Assembly: GCF_001280565.1 (NCBI RefSeq)
Contig: NZ_LGRO01000001.1
Coordinates: forward strand, 1,674,001-1,738,000
Direction of reading: 5' to 3'
Length of the DNA stretch: 64,000 nucleotides
DNA from: Sulfobacillus thermosulfidooxidans
Lineage (GTDB): Bacteria; Bacillota; Sulfobacillia; Sulfobacillales; Sulfobacillaceae
Notes under the pieces: generated by a model
Told to the model about the DNA's origin: nothing
Databases searched by the model: none
Seen by the model: the letters and a program-made list of their open reading frames with translations, nothing else
Program-made: the position numbers and the translations under genes
Shown: positions 37,085 through 45,514 of the stretch, in pieces
Numbering within the stretch: position 1 is the first letter of the stretch
Layout of the letters: each line of letters opens with the position of its first letter

Positions 37085-37473
37085 TAGCGTTCTCCTACAT
37101 GCTGCCTGATATATTCCACAATATCCCCCGTGTCGGTTCCCGGCCCAAACACCTGGTGGACTCCCGCCTCCAACATCAGAGGGATATCGTCATCGGGAAT
37201 AATGCCCCCAAGAAGCACGAGCATATCATTCACACCATTTTCGCGCAATAAACTCGTGATGCGGGGCACAAGTGTGGGATGGGCCCCGGATAAAATGGAT
37301 ATGGCCAAGACATCCACATCTTCTGAAATCGCTGCGTCTACAATTTGATCGGGTGTTTGATGAAGACCGGTGTAAATGACTTCCATTCCCGCATCCCGCA
37401 AGGCGCGCGCTATCACTTTGGCACCTCGGTCATGACCATCCAGTCCGGGCTTGGCCACTAAAACGCGAATCAT
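37084..37473 (-). CDS. mcmB: B12-binding small subunit of methylmalonyl-CoA mutase type
   Basis: 129 residues from ATG 37473 (GAGGAG 8 bases before; the upstream GTG 37482 overlaps this site). The cobalamin motif D-x-H-x2-G is in '[18 protein letters not shown]', with '[11 protein letters not shown]' and 'GGIIPDDD', as in the C-terminal B12 domain of MutA/McmB. The large catalytic subunit is not next to it in this window, which ends the local unit at meaB and the acyl-CoA dehydrogenase. Confidence 0.93.
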   Translation of the reverse strand: MIRVLVAKPGLDGHDRGAKVIARALRDAGMEVIYTGLHQTPDQIVDAAISEDVDVLAISILSGAHPTLVPRITSLLRENGVNDMLVLLGGIIPDDDIPLMLEAGVHQVFGPGTDTGDIVEYIRQHVGER

Positions 37474-37569
37474 GAGATTCACTCCTCATCATTTGGTACT
37501 GACAGTATATGGTATCAATCCGGATGTGCTCACACTTTTAGGTCATAACCAGTTTATCATCTTCGCCAT

Positions 37570-37606
37570 AAAAAAAGAGAAGAAGACAATAAAATGACTT
37601 CTTCTC
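37570..37606 (-). terminator. Terminator of the ccm cluster tail gene
   Basis: GAGAAGAAG (37577-37585) pairs with CTTCTTCTC (37598-37606), 12-base loop. On the minus strand it is followed by seven T. Confidence 0.85.
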
Positions 37607-37625
37607 AGGCAAATCAGAAAGATTG

Positions 37626-38309
37626 TTACGCGCCTTTAGCAACCTTTGTCGAAGACCGTCCTTGCTGGGACGACCGGGAATAAACGTACCCTAAGAATAT
37701 CAGCACTAAACCGACAATATTCATCACCGGCAAAATACTTAAGGCAACACCTTGCGAAGCCAAGGTGCCGCCAACCCCAGCAGCTAAAGCGCCAGCGGCA
37801 ATCAACAAATTATAATAGCGGCGGGTTTTCCACCACGACCATAACGCCCCCACCAACACGATCGTCCCGCCTAACGAAGCCATAATGATATAAACAACTT
37901 GGGTTAAGCCCACAATTCCGCCTTTTCCACCGTTTAGGGCCAGCCACGAACCGCGAATCACGGGTGGGGTGGCAAACACAGAAATCGTCAATACCACGGC
38001 CAACAACACAATCAGGGTCGCATAAATGCTACCAACCCGCTTTGAAAACGCCAAATAGGTTGTTCCAACAGACATTGCACCAACTAAAGTGGCTGAGGCA
38101 ATCACATAAAGTTGGTATGTGAATAAGGTCCATTGGCTACGAACCGTCGTCGCCTCCGCAAGATAAGCTACAGTATAGAGGCCGAAGGAAATCGCCCACC
38201 ACAAATAAAAAGGTGCCCGGCGCTCTCGGTATCGTTGCAATAAGGCAAGTGCAAATAAAGCCGCCAATAATGCCGCAGCGAAGAATAATCCCTCCACCAT
38301 AAATAACAT
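37626..38309 (-). CDS. Seven-helix membrane protein, unknown function
   Basis: 227 residues from ATG 38309 (AGGAAAGAAGG upstream; the ATG at 38333 has none). About seven transmembrane helices. Features: 'QRYRERRAPFYLWWAISFGLYTVAYLAEATT', 'FSKRVGSIYATLIVLLAVVLT', a charged tail 'SRSSQQGRSSTKVAKGA'. No family is recognised. It ends the cytochrome c maturation cluster and may be co-transcribed, 124 bp after ccmD, but no ccm role can be shown. Confidence 0.75.
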   Translation of the reverse strand: MLFMVEGLFFAAALLAALFALALLQRYRERRAPFYLWWAISFGLYTVAYLAEATTVRSQWTLFTYQLYVIASATLVGAMSVGTTYLAFSKRVGSIYATLIVLLAVVLTISVFATPPVIRGSWLALNGGKGGIVGLTQVVYIIMASLGGTIVLVGALWSWWKTRRYYNLLIAAGALAAGVGGTLASQGVALSILPVMNIVGLVLIFLGYVYSRSSQQGRSSTKVAKGA

Positions 38310-38432
38310 GCCTTCTTTCCTCAAAAAGTTCATACAATGATTTCAGCGACTACACTCACCCAACACCCTTTACGTCATCATGCCAATTTAGTTATAGCAC
38401 GAAATCAACGTGTGATATTGTTATAGATCGTT

Positions 38433-38657
38433 TTAGAGTTCAGGACCAGGGACATTTGGCGCAACTGCAGGGGGGACATTCGTCCTAATTGTTGAATCCA
38501 TTGAGGCCCATTGATCTTCTAGACGCTTGACTTCAGTAATTAACTGTCGTGTTTTTCCTAACATTTTGGCCATAAATCCAAACATAATTAGGAATAATCC
38601 CGTATAAGCAGCGAACATAAACCACAGGTACATTTTTTCTATTGGTGTCATAACCAT
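38433..38657 (-). CDS. ccmD: CcmD-like small membrane protein
   Basis: 74 residues, one transmembrane helix (about 9-32, 'LWFMFAAYTGLFLIMFGFMAKML') followed by a charged helix 'GKTRQLITEVKRLEDQW', the CcmD plan. The call rests on position directly after ccmC and on topology. CcmD is poorly conserved and binds CcmC and CcmE. GGGAGG precedes ATG. Confidence 0.7.
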   Translation of the reverse strand: MVMTPIEKMYLWFMFAAYTGLFLIMFGFMAKMLGKTRQLITEVKRLEDQWASMDSTIRTNVPPAVAPNVPGPEL

Positions 38658-38724
38658 GGTTTTCCCCTCCCTAATATCTCTTTACATAACCTAGGAAACA
38701 AGCCCCAAGTGGAATGGTGCCTCA

Positions 38725-39432
38725 TTATGAAGGAGGCTCTTGCAACACCTGATGTCTTCTTTGATAAATTTGTCGTAGGCGCGATTCGGCGTCTAATAAG
38801 CGCACGCGAATAACCATCCACATGACAAAGATCGCCATCATTGCGACCATAGATAACAGCATGGCATCGATCATCTTGGGGGCCATGTGGATCCCTTGCG
38901 TCGTAATGACAACAGGATGCACCGAACGCCACCAGCGCACCGCCATATAATCAATGGGCACATCGATATAAGCCACGATCGCTAACACCGCCGAATAGGT
39001 AGCCCGCTTGCCAGGATCATCTGACCATTCCCGCAACAATAAATATCCGGCAAAGAGTACCCAGAGGATAAGGGTGGAAGTCAGCCTGGGATCCCATGTC
39101 CACCATACTCCCCATGCTGCTTTCCCCCATAAGATCCCGCTAAACAACACCATGGCCGTAAAAACGGTTCCGATTTCGGCCGATGCCGCAGCCATATGAT
39201 CCCACCTGAGATTTTTAATCAATAGATAGCCTAGACTGGCGCCAAAGGTGAGGGTAAAAGCTATCGCTGCGACGACGGCCGCACCCATGTGGAAATAGAA
39301 AATTCGCTGGCTCGCTCCTAGCACCCGGTCATCTGGGCTCCAAATCAAATCAGCATAGAGTGCTCCTACTACCAGAGGCAAGGCAAGGATGAAGGCGTTC
39401 TCTCTTATCAGCTGTTTTCTTAATGGATCCAT
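38725..39432 (-). CDS. ccmC: Heme handling protein CcmC
   Basis: 235 residues with six transmembrane helices. The tryptophan-rich heme-binding WWD motif is 'WGVWWTWDPRLTSTLILW' (about 102-119). The two periplasmic histidine ligands fit 'IFYFHMGAA' (about 47) and 'SVHPVVI' (about 173). It delivers heme to CcmE. Its ATG is 1-2 bp after the ccmB stop. Confidence 0.95.
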   Translation of the reverse strand: MDPLRKQLIRENAFILALPLVVGALYADLIWSPDDRVLGASQRIFYFHMGAAVVAAIAFTLTFGASLGYLLIKNLRWDHMAAASAEIGTVFTAMVLFSGILWGKAAWGVWWTWDPRLTSTLILWVLFAGYLLLREWSDDPGKRATYSAVLAIVAYIDVPIDYMAVRWWRSVHPVVITTQGIHMAPKMIDAMLLSMVAMMAIFVMWMVIRVRLLDAESRLRQIYQRRHQVLQEPPS

Positions 39433-39433
39433 C

Positions 39434-40114
39434 TCACACCTCCCACAGATAATCCGATAGCATGAGCCCTAAAGCCAGAAAAATGAGGTCGTAGGCTATC
39501 AGTCCATGAATCCACAGGCTTAGATGGGGTGGATTTGGCATCAGCACCCCGGCAGTGGCTTGAACCGCCATAATTAAGACCGGGATTTGCAAAGGAATGA
39601 CTAACAAGCTTAACAGCATATCACCATTTTTCACGTGAATACTTATCGCGGCCAATAATGTGGCGATTTCTACCATTCCTAAAGCCCCCAACACCAATAT
39701 GGCGAAAAAACCTCCAACATGCATGGCTACACGTTCATCGAATATGATAAAAAATGCTGGGATACTGATGAGTTCAGTCACCAACATAAAGAGGAATGCG
39801 ACCGTCATTTTGGCTGCGTACACGGCCAATCGGTCTCCGGGTGCTAAAAACAATCCCGTCAATGTATCTTCCGCTTCCTCTCGCTGAAAGGCCTTGTTGA
39901 TCCCTAATATTCCCGTAAACAGAAATGTCATCCATAACATACCCGGAAACATCTGGCGTAATACTTGATTCAACGAATCAAACGCAAACGCAAAGACCAA
40001 AAGCACCATTAGGACAAAAGTGACCATGCCTAGCCACCAATCTTTGCTCCGCCACTCAAACAACAAATCTTTGTACACAATAACCCAGAACTTACGGATA
40101 GCAATGCACCTCAT
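39434..40114 (-). CDS. ccmB: Heme-export ABC permease CcmB
   Basis: 226 residues with six transmembrane helices. 'VYKDLLFEWRSKDWWLGM' and 'FLFTGILGINKAFQREEAEDTLTGLFLAPGDRLAVYAAKM' are typical CcmB. With CcmA it powers release of holo-CcmE. Start ATG 40114 overlaps ccmA by 23 bp; the ribosome site is weak, so a nearby codon could be used. Confidence 0.93.
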   Translation of the reverse strand: MRCIAIRKFWVIVYKDLLFEWRSKDWWLGMVTFVLMVLLVFAFAFDSLNQVLRQMFPGMLWMTFLFTGILGINKAFQREEAEDTLTGLFLAPGDRLAVYAAKMTVAFLFMLVTELISIPAFFIIFDERVAMHVGGFFAILVLGALGMVEIATLLAAISIHVKNGDMLLSLLVIPLQIPVLIMAVQATAGVLMPNPPHLSLWIHGLIAYDLIFLALGLMLSDYLWEV

Positions 40115-40832
40115 CTGTGACCCACTTGGTATATGTGTTCAAGAAATTGGGATCTTCTTGCGAATGAGCATGGACGGAAGACCACCACACAAATTGCCCA
40201 TGAGCTAAAATGGCTATGGCATCTGCTAAAGGTAAGACATCGTCTATTTGATGGGAAATCAGGATGATGGCAGCACCTTTCTCTTTGCGCTGGGTCAGAA
40301 TCCCTTGGAAAAGGGTCCGCCCCGCCAAATCGAGTCCCGTATAGGGTTCATCTAATAAGATGAGTTCCGGCTGGATTAACAACAGGCGCGCCATTTGAAG
40401 ACGCTGTTTCATCCCGCGGGAATAGGTACGCACCACTTCGTGTGCAAACCATGATAATCTTACCTGCTCCAATACCGTATTAACCTGTTGGGATGGATGA
40501 GATAGTCCCCACAATCGTGCTTGGAACAGTAAATTTTCACGAGCCGTAAGCTCAGGATAGACCATGGTTTGATGTCCTATATACCCAATTCGCGGATCAC
40601 TTTGGCCTGTTTTCCCAACTTTTACGCCAAAACGCCACAAATCTCCCCAAGACAGATGCCACAATCCGCTTAAAATATTCAACAACGTCGTTTTCCCTGC
40701 CCCATTCGGACCCATGATCCCCAAACATTTTCCGGGTGCCAAGGTAAAAGAGACGTCTTGCAGAACGGCTTTGCCCGCAATGATTTTTCCCACGTGCTCA
40801 GCTTGTATTACCCAGCGTGGTGCTTGCATCAT
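40092..40832 (-). CDS. ccmA: Heme-export ABC ATPase CcmA
   Basis: 246 residues. Walker A 'GPNGAGKTTLL' (about 39-49), signature 'YSRGMKQRLQMARLL' (a variant of LSGGQ), Walker B 'LILLDEPYTGLD'. It pairs with CcmB. The C-terminal 40 residues are longer than in proteobacterial CcmA. The stop of the upstream gene overlaps its ATG (4 bp). Confidence 0.94.
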   Translation of the reverse strand: MMQAPRWVIQAEHVGKIIAGKAVLQDVSFTLAPGKCLGIMGPNGAGKTTLLNILSGLWHLSWGDLWRFGVKVGKTGQSDPRIGYIGHQTMVYPELTARENLLFQARLWGLSHPSQQVNTVLEQVRLSWFAHEVVRTYSRGMKQRLQMARLLLIQPELILLDEPYTGLDLAGRTLFQGILTQRKEKGAAIILISHQIDDVLPLADAIAILAHGQFVWWSSVHAHSQEDPNFLNTYTKWVTDEVHCYP

Positions 40833-41653
40833 GGCTTTCTTGTTCCTTTCCTAAGTAAGCGGGTATGATCCTGCCCTTGCCGCATGTGCCCGGGAGTACT
40901 TGCATCGTCCACTACACGGGGATGCCACTCTGTATGGAAGTTAGCCACCGCCTCATTTTGCTCAGATTGAATGTTTAGCCCAAAAAGCTTGCGCCAATAA
41001 AGGGCCAGGAGGATAGCCATTGCGGACAACACAGCGATGGCGACTTGGAACCCTTGACCAATGCGGGGATAAAGATGTCCGGCAAAGAGTGTTGAAGGCG
41101 GGGAATTTTGGTTCACATCCTGTTCCACAATTAAGGGCAAATCCGATCCCGCCATGAGATGGGAGGTAACATATTCATTAAAGACAGGACTTAAAACCTT
41201 CTTCGACAGAGGAATCCGCCCTTGCCCGTTAAACACTAACGACGGATTTAATACGGCCGGCATCGCTAAGGAAGGCGGAACTAAAAGGACCACGGCACCG
41301 GTGTTCCCATAACTCGGAAGCATATAAGCACCTGAACGACCATTCCAAGGCACTTGATAGCGGACGGCACACGTATTTTCTTGAGCAGTGATGATGACGT
41401 CATGGGGAGCTCTTGAGTCTATGTGGGCTCCTACGCCACGCAAATGCGTTGCGTCCGGCAAAATGCCCATCATGACCTCTTTGGGCGGGTGTGAAAACAC
41501 CCATTGTTCATAAATGGCTAAGTGATGATGAAGGGGTATCATCATCACCATTTCCATCGCCACAGCTTTTGGCAAACGCTTAGCCAAAACCCGCATAGGG
41601 AATCCCGCTGCCACCACCACCGTCGCCATTACCAGCCATCCTATTCTTTTCAT
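40829..41653 (-). CDS. Exported, membrane-anchored protein of the ccm cluster, unknown
   Basis: 274 residues from ATG 41653, fixed by a 4-bp overlap with the zinc-ribbon gene (ATGA). Signal sequence 'MKRIGWLVMATVVVAAGFPMRV', an outer domain of ~190 residues with one cysteine ('NTCAVRYQVPW'), then a transmembrane helix near 210-228 ('QVAIAVLSAMAILLALYW') and a basic tail ending 'LLRKGTRKP'. No family recognised. The place between ccmF and ccmA suggests a maturation role such as apocytochrome or heme handling, replacing a standard CcmH/I function, but this is inference. Confidence 0.75.
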   Translation of the reverse strand: MKRIGWLVMATVVVAAGFPMRVLAKRLPKAVAMEMVMMIPLHHHLAIYEQWVFSHPPKEVMMGILPDATHLRGVGAHIDSRAPHDVIITAQENTCAVRYQVPWNGRSGAYMLPSYGNTGAVVLLVPPSLAMPAVLNPSLVFNGQGRIPLSKKVLSPVFNEYVTSHLMAGSDLPLIVEQDVNQNSPPSTLFAGHLYPRIGQGFQVAIAVLSAMAILLALYWRKLFGLNIQSEQNEAVANFHTEWHPRVVDDASTPGHMRQGQDHTRLLRKGTRKP

Positions 41654-41862
41654 GGTCTTCGTGTGCTTTCCTTTCCGCAATGTGAACATGTTCTGCGAAA
41701 CAACCGGCGTTGCCCGCACAGCGGGCAATAGATTGCAGGCACTCTTTCGCTTTCGCTGTTTATGAAGGACTTGTCTGAGGACTTATCGGATCCTCTTACC
41801 GCAGGAAGAATCAAAAGAGCGGACATGGCAATAGTAAGCATTATCCCAAGAAATGCCGCCAT
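41650..41862 (-). CDS. Small membrane protein with a zinc ribbon, ccm cluster
   Basis: 70 residues. One transmembrane helix (2-23) then a tail with 'CPLCGQRR' and 'CSHCGKES', two CxxC pairs 10 residues apart, a zinc-ribbon or redox pair. Start overlaps the ccmF stop (TAATG) and its stop overlaps the next start, so it is translated with them. It sits where CcmH would be expected in other clusters but has four cysteines and reverse topology. Function unknown. Confidence 0.72.
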   Translation of the reverse strand: MAAFLGIMLTIAMSALLILPAVRGSDKSSDKSFINSESERVPAIYCPLCGQRRLFRRTCSHCGKESTRRP

Positions 41863-43892
41863 TAAAACGGATCACGTCCTTTCACACTCAAAGAACTCGC
41901 CCTCATCCCAGTAATATCGACAAGGGACCGGGATCGTTGGCGCTCTTTAGTGGTCCGACCGCCTAGTGACAACAACGTCGCGCCAATGAGAATGTACATT
42001 CCGGTCCAGATAAAGCGCACAAAGGGGTTAATAAAAATGTGCAAAATCGCTTCTTGTTGTCCAGGACTGCCTTCGAACACACAATATAAATCCTTCATCC
42101 ACCCACCATGAATCGCGACCTTTGCAACGGGTTGGGCTGAACCGGGGAAGAAAGCGAGAGCCGGCTGTTCTCTAAATTGTTGAGCGTGGTAACGCACCAA
42201 CAAATTAGCCTGCACCATTTGATATCCCGGTCCTGTGGCCATGGTCATACCTTGGTATGCAATCTTATATCCACCGAGAAACAGCTGTTGATGCGGTTTT
42301 AAAGTGGTTGTGATTTTGATGTTATGAGTATGGGAGCCTGCCACTCCGAAAATAATCAGCAAGAATGCAATATGGGCTAAATATCCTCCATAGCGCCTGC
42401 GATTATGGCTAATAGCCTGTGCCAGGGAACGCTGCCAGCCCAAATGATGCGCTTTTTGCCGGTTCTTGGCAGCCCTGACCAATTCTTGAATCATGGACGT
42501 CGAGGCGAATCCCACAATAATCATCGCAAGCCAAGTCGCAATGGCATGAAATCCACTGAGATAAGCTACAACACCCACGCCTAGTGCAACCAGCAACGGT
42601 GTTCGCATGTGATGCCAAAACTGTGCGAAGTGCGTACGCCTCCAACCCATTGCTGGTGCCACTCCCAAAAGAACTGCAAGCATTAAGAAAAGCGGGACGG
42701 TGAGCCGGTTAAAATATTCTTGGGTGAGAATAATCGTAGTCCCCATCAATGCGTGGGACAGAACCGGATAAAAAGTGCCGAAAAGGACAATGACGGCAAT
42801 GCTACTAAAAAGAACATTAACTAAACGATACACGCTTTCTTTAGACCAAGTGAGATCAGGAGCATTTTCTGGCAGATGCCCTTGAAGGACATCTTGCCGT
42901 GACCAAAGAATGAAGAAGGTGCCGAGTCCAATCAGGATTAACAAAGCTAAGAAATAGGGACCTACTCCGGTACCAGTAAATGAATGAACCGAATTCTTTA
43001 AAATGCCGCTCCGAGTAATGTAGGTTCCTACCACGGTCAAAAGGAAACTTCCGACACCCAAAATCGCTGTCCATGCCCGCAGGATTCCCCGTTTTTCCTG
43101 GGCTTGTAGCGAGTGCAAAAACGCCGTGGCTAATAGCCATGGCATCAGCGATGCATTTTCTACGGGATCCCATTCCCAATAGCCGCCCCACCCAAGTTCC
43201 ATATACGCCCACATTCCTCCGAGAACAATGGCCGCGGATAAGAACATCCAAGCGAACAAAGTCCATCGTCGAACTATTCCGACCCACTGATCCATGGGAG
43301 CGCGCGTCCACAATGCAGCCAGCAGGTATGCTGCGGGAACGGCCATACCAATCAATCCTATATACATCGCAGGAGGATGAATACTCATCACCACATTTTG
43401 TAATAAGGGGTCAAGACCAGCACCGTCTGCAGGATGGCCACCAATCATCCGAAAAGGATTCACGACGAGATTAGACATTCCTGTAAAAAATAGCAGTAGG
43501 CCTGTTAAATACAAACTCGTCAACGAGGTCAAGGGACTTTGCCATCGCCCTCGCAGTGTTACGACGACGGTATATAAGGACAAAATCCAGGCCCAAAACA
43601 AGATTGAGCCGGAATTGCCTCCCCACAACGCTCCCATTTTATAAAGCAGCGGCAACGCACGATCGGAATGATTATAGACAGCTTGAACCGTGTAATTACC
43701 GGTTACCAGCAGATATTCTAACGTGAATACCGCTGTGGTGAGAGCTAGAGCCACAGCGAGCACCGCTCCTCGTACACTTTCCGCTAACTGCGGATTGCAA
43801 AGTCTCCTGTTCCATGTTCCGCTTATTACGATATACAGGGAATTGCCGCCAGCTAAAACCAGCGCATACCGTCCCAATTCCGGCATAGTCAC
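41862..43892 (-). CDS. ccmF: Cytochrome c heme lyase CcmF
   Basis: 676 residues with about 14-15 transmembrane helices. The WWD-type motif is 'GWGGYWEWDPVENASLMPWLLATAFLHS' (split here over the signature; about 234-261) and 'GGNSGSILFWAW' is also typical. It ligates heme to apocytochrome CXXCH. GTG 43892 or ATG 43886 is the start. A second TM-rich part with 'SHTHNIKI' is standard for CcmF. Confidence 0.95.
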   Translation of the reverse strand: MTMPELGRYALVLAGGNSLYIVISGTWNRRLCNPQLAESVRGAVLAVALALTTAVFTLEYLLVTGNYTVQAVYNHSDRALPLLYKMGALWGGNSGSILFWAWILSLYTVVVTLRGRWQSPLTSLTSLYLTGLLLFFTGMSNLVVNPFRMIGGHPADGAGLDPLLQNVVMSIHPPAMYIGLIGMAVPAAYLLAALWTRAPMDQWVGIVRRWTLFAWMFLSAAIVLGGMWAYMELGWGGYWEWDPVENASLMPWLLATAFLHSLQAQEKRGILRAWTAILGVGSFLLTVVGTYITRSGILKNSVHSFTGTGVGPYFLALLILIGLGTFFILWSRQDVLQGHLPENAPDLTWSKESVYRLVNVLFSSIAVIVLFGTFYPVLSHALMGTTIILTQEYFNRLTVPLFLMLAVLLGVAPAMGWRRTHFAQFWHHMRTPLLVALGVGVVAYLSGFHAIATWLAMIIVGFASTSMIQELVRAAKNRQKAHHLGWQRSLAQAISHNRRRYGGYLAHIAFLLIIFGVAGSHTHNIKITTTLKPHQQLFLGGYKIAYQGMTMATGPGYQMVQANLLVRYHAQQFREQPALAFFPGSAQPVAKVAIHGGWMKDLYCVFEGSPGQQEAILHIFINPFVRFIWTGMYILIGATLLSLGGRTTKERQRSRSLVDITGMRASSLSVKGRDPF

Positions 43893-43912
43893 GGCTAAAG
43901 GTCACCTTCCCT

Positions 43913-44323
43913 TTACGGGTTTCTCGCTGTGGGTGCAGCCGAGTAATGATTGGGGCATTGAATCTCTAACTTTTGAGCCTTAAAAATGCCACCCGGTTCC
44001 ATATATCCTTTAACAATGGCACTCGCATTTTTGAATTGTTCGGTTGGCATCGGCCCTTGGTATAGAATGGGCAATTTCGCCCCATTTGATACCAAATCAA
44101 ATCGCAAAGTACTGGTCTTGGGATTGTAGCGCACACTGGTAGATTGCAAAGTGCCCTGGACACGCACTGTTTGATCCGAAAAGCGGCGGAGGTTGTCTTC
44201 ATATTGTTTGACGGTGAGGAAATAATTGGAGAAATTGTGGGCTCCTTGGACGAGAAGATAGCCAAGTGACACAGCAATTACCGCACTGCCTACCTGCAAT
44301 TTAAGTTTGTTCGATGTGGCCAA
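43913..44323 (-). CDS. ccmE: Heme chaperone CcmE, Cys (CXXXY) variant
   Basis: 136 residues, one N-terminal transmembrane helix (about 10-30) and an OB fold. The heme-binding motif is 'LEIQCPNHYS' (about 121-130): Cys and Tyr three residues apart (CPNHY), where proteobacterial CcmE has His ('HDENY'). This Cys form is known from archaea and Desulfovibrio. TTG start with GGTGACGG upstream. It is first in the cluster, divergent from tRNA-Leu. Confidence 0.93.
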   Translation of the reverse strand: MATSNKLKLQVGSAVIAVSLGYLLVQGAHNFSNYFLTVKQYEDNLRRFSDQTVRVQGTLQSTSVRYNPKTSTLRFDLVSNGAKLPILYQGPMPTEQFKNASAIVKGYMEPGGIFKAQKLEIQCPNHYSAAPTARNP

Positions 44324-44366
44324 CTGGTTCCGTCACCCATTTCACAACATGTATTTAATTCTCATG

Positions 44367-44395
44367 TTGCACAACTTAGACGAAGATGATACACT
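44367..44395 (+). promoter_or_regulatory. Sigma-A promoter of tRNA-Leu(CAG)
   Basis: TTGCAC (44367-44372), 17-base spacer, TACACT (44390-44395), 28 bases before the tRNA. Confidence 0.75.
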
Positions 44396-44423
44396 AATTT
44401 TTGCACGTCAGAGTGACGACGTT

Positions 44424-44510
44424 GCCGAAGTGGTGGAATCGGCAGACACGCGGTGTTCAGGGCGCCGTGAGCAATAGCTCGTGTGGGTTCAAATCCCACC
44501 TTCGGCACCA
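44424..44510 (+). tRNA. tRNA-Leu (CAG)
   Basis: 87 nt, class II with long variable arm. Acceptor GCCGAAG/CTTCGGC, anticodon loop TTCAGGG giving CAG, T-loop GGTTCAAATCC, encoded CCA. It reads codon CUG. Confidence 0.95.
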
Positions 44511-44565
44511 TAAACCTATTTGACCACATCGTCACAACTTATCTTGGGGAAAATCAAACTAAGAA

Positions 44566-44602
44566 CCCGACACCATAAGTCTATGGTGATATCGGTTTTT
44601 TT
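44566..44602 (+). terminator. Terminator after tRNA-Leu
   Basis: CCGACACCATA (44567-44577) pairs with TATGGTG..ATCGG (44582-44595), with a 2-base bulge, then seven T. Confidence 0.85.
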
Positions 44603-44766
44603 GTATTGTTCCTGCAGTGGCTCAAACTTTGCGATCCGGGATGTGGCGCGATGGGGCGTGTTGGGTATCCCCCCAACCAGCGCATGGACCTCATCGTTGA
44701 CGATGGTGCTCCCTCCCGACACCATCCCATCCGGTTGGCCCACACGGTTGAGGACGTGCTCGCACT

Positions 44767-45171
44767 TTACGATTTATGGGGCCGATGCCGCTGGCCTTTG
44801 TCCTTCCGAGGCTTGCGCAAACGAAACGTGGGCACAGCGGGCGGGGCGGGGGATGTCGGGATCTCGTGCGGTGTCTGGGCCAGACGGGGCCGGGGACGTT
44901 GCCAGGTGCCCTCGGGAGTCCGGATCGCGGACCGAATGCGGGAGCGCACGATGGGACGATCCGTCAGAGTCACCGGAAAGACTGGCACTCCCAGGTCTTG
45001 CACGGCGGGGATCGGACGGTCCGCCTGCACCCAGGACTCCATCCACTGGGTCATCGTCTCCGGAGCCAAGACGGGAACCTGAAACGTCACGGAGGCGGTC
45101 TTTTGATCCGCGCTGACCCGCACCTCGGCCACAAATGCCTGCACCGCTCGGACCCAGATCTGCGAATGCAC
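44767..45171 (-). CDS. Orphan gene fragment, left of the IS3 scrap
   Basis: 134 residues from a GTG. 'SADQKTASVTFQVPVLAPETMTQWMESWVQ' looks like a protein domain, while the C-terminal half is rich in P, R and T ('RSAIRTPEGTWQRPRPRLAQTPHEIPTSPAPPAVPTFRLRKPRKDKG') and may be disordered. Upstream sequence is lost where the IS3 fragment begins at 45205, 33 bp away, so this may be the tail of a longer gene. GC content is clearly above that of the chromosome genes. No family is recognised. Confidence 0.35.
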   Translation of the reverse strand: MHSQIWVRAVQAFVAEVRVSADQKTASVTFQVPVLAPETMTQWMESWVQADRPIPAVQDLGVPVFPVTLTDRPIVRSRIRSAIRTPEGTWQRPRPRLAQTPHEIPTSPAPPAVPTFRLRKPRKDKGQRHRPHKS

Positions 45172-45204
45172 ATCCGGAGGATACCAGTCAAAGAAGGATT
45201 GCCA

Positions 45205-45433
45205 CTTTTAAGCCCCCTAAGAAGACGAGACAATCGCGATCTCTCCTGGTTGGATTATTATCAGTTCAGAGGAGAGAATGTACACGATGAGTCAAACCTA
45301 TTCACCGGAATTCACACAACAGATTGTTCGAGAAGCTCAAGACACGCAAAATGCGCCATGAGTCGCTCGTCGTCATCAGCTGAGTCCATCCATGGTGCGT
45401 CGCGGGGTGCGTGAGGCGGTGAAGGCGGCCCAC
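45205..45433 (+). mobile_element. 229-bp fragment of an IS3-family element, left end with broken orfA
   Basis: Nearly identical, inverted, to 49427-49655. The orfA ATG is 45287 and its in-frame TGA is 45359-45361. It ends abruptly at 45433 where it joins the istB remnant. Confidence 0.85.
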
Positions 45434-45514
45434 TTCCGGAAGTTTCAGGCGTTCGCAGAGGGCGGCCAAGTCATCGCAAGGATCGACCGGAAACGTCAGG
45501 GTCGATCGGGTCAT
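45434..45514 (-). pseudogene. istB: istB remnant, first 27 codons
   Basis: ATG 45514 overlaps the istA stop by 4 bp (ATGA), as in IS21-family elements. 27 codons ('MTRSTLTFPVDPCDDLAALC...') remain before the junction with the IS3 fragment. The AAA+ helper ATPase body, and so transposition of this copy, is lost. Confidence 0.8.

Noticed and set aside
44767-45171. Plus-strand frames across 44520-45414 as genes
   Set aside because: They are high-GC shadow frames without ribosome sites that cross the terminator and the IS3 joint.
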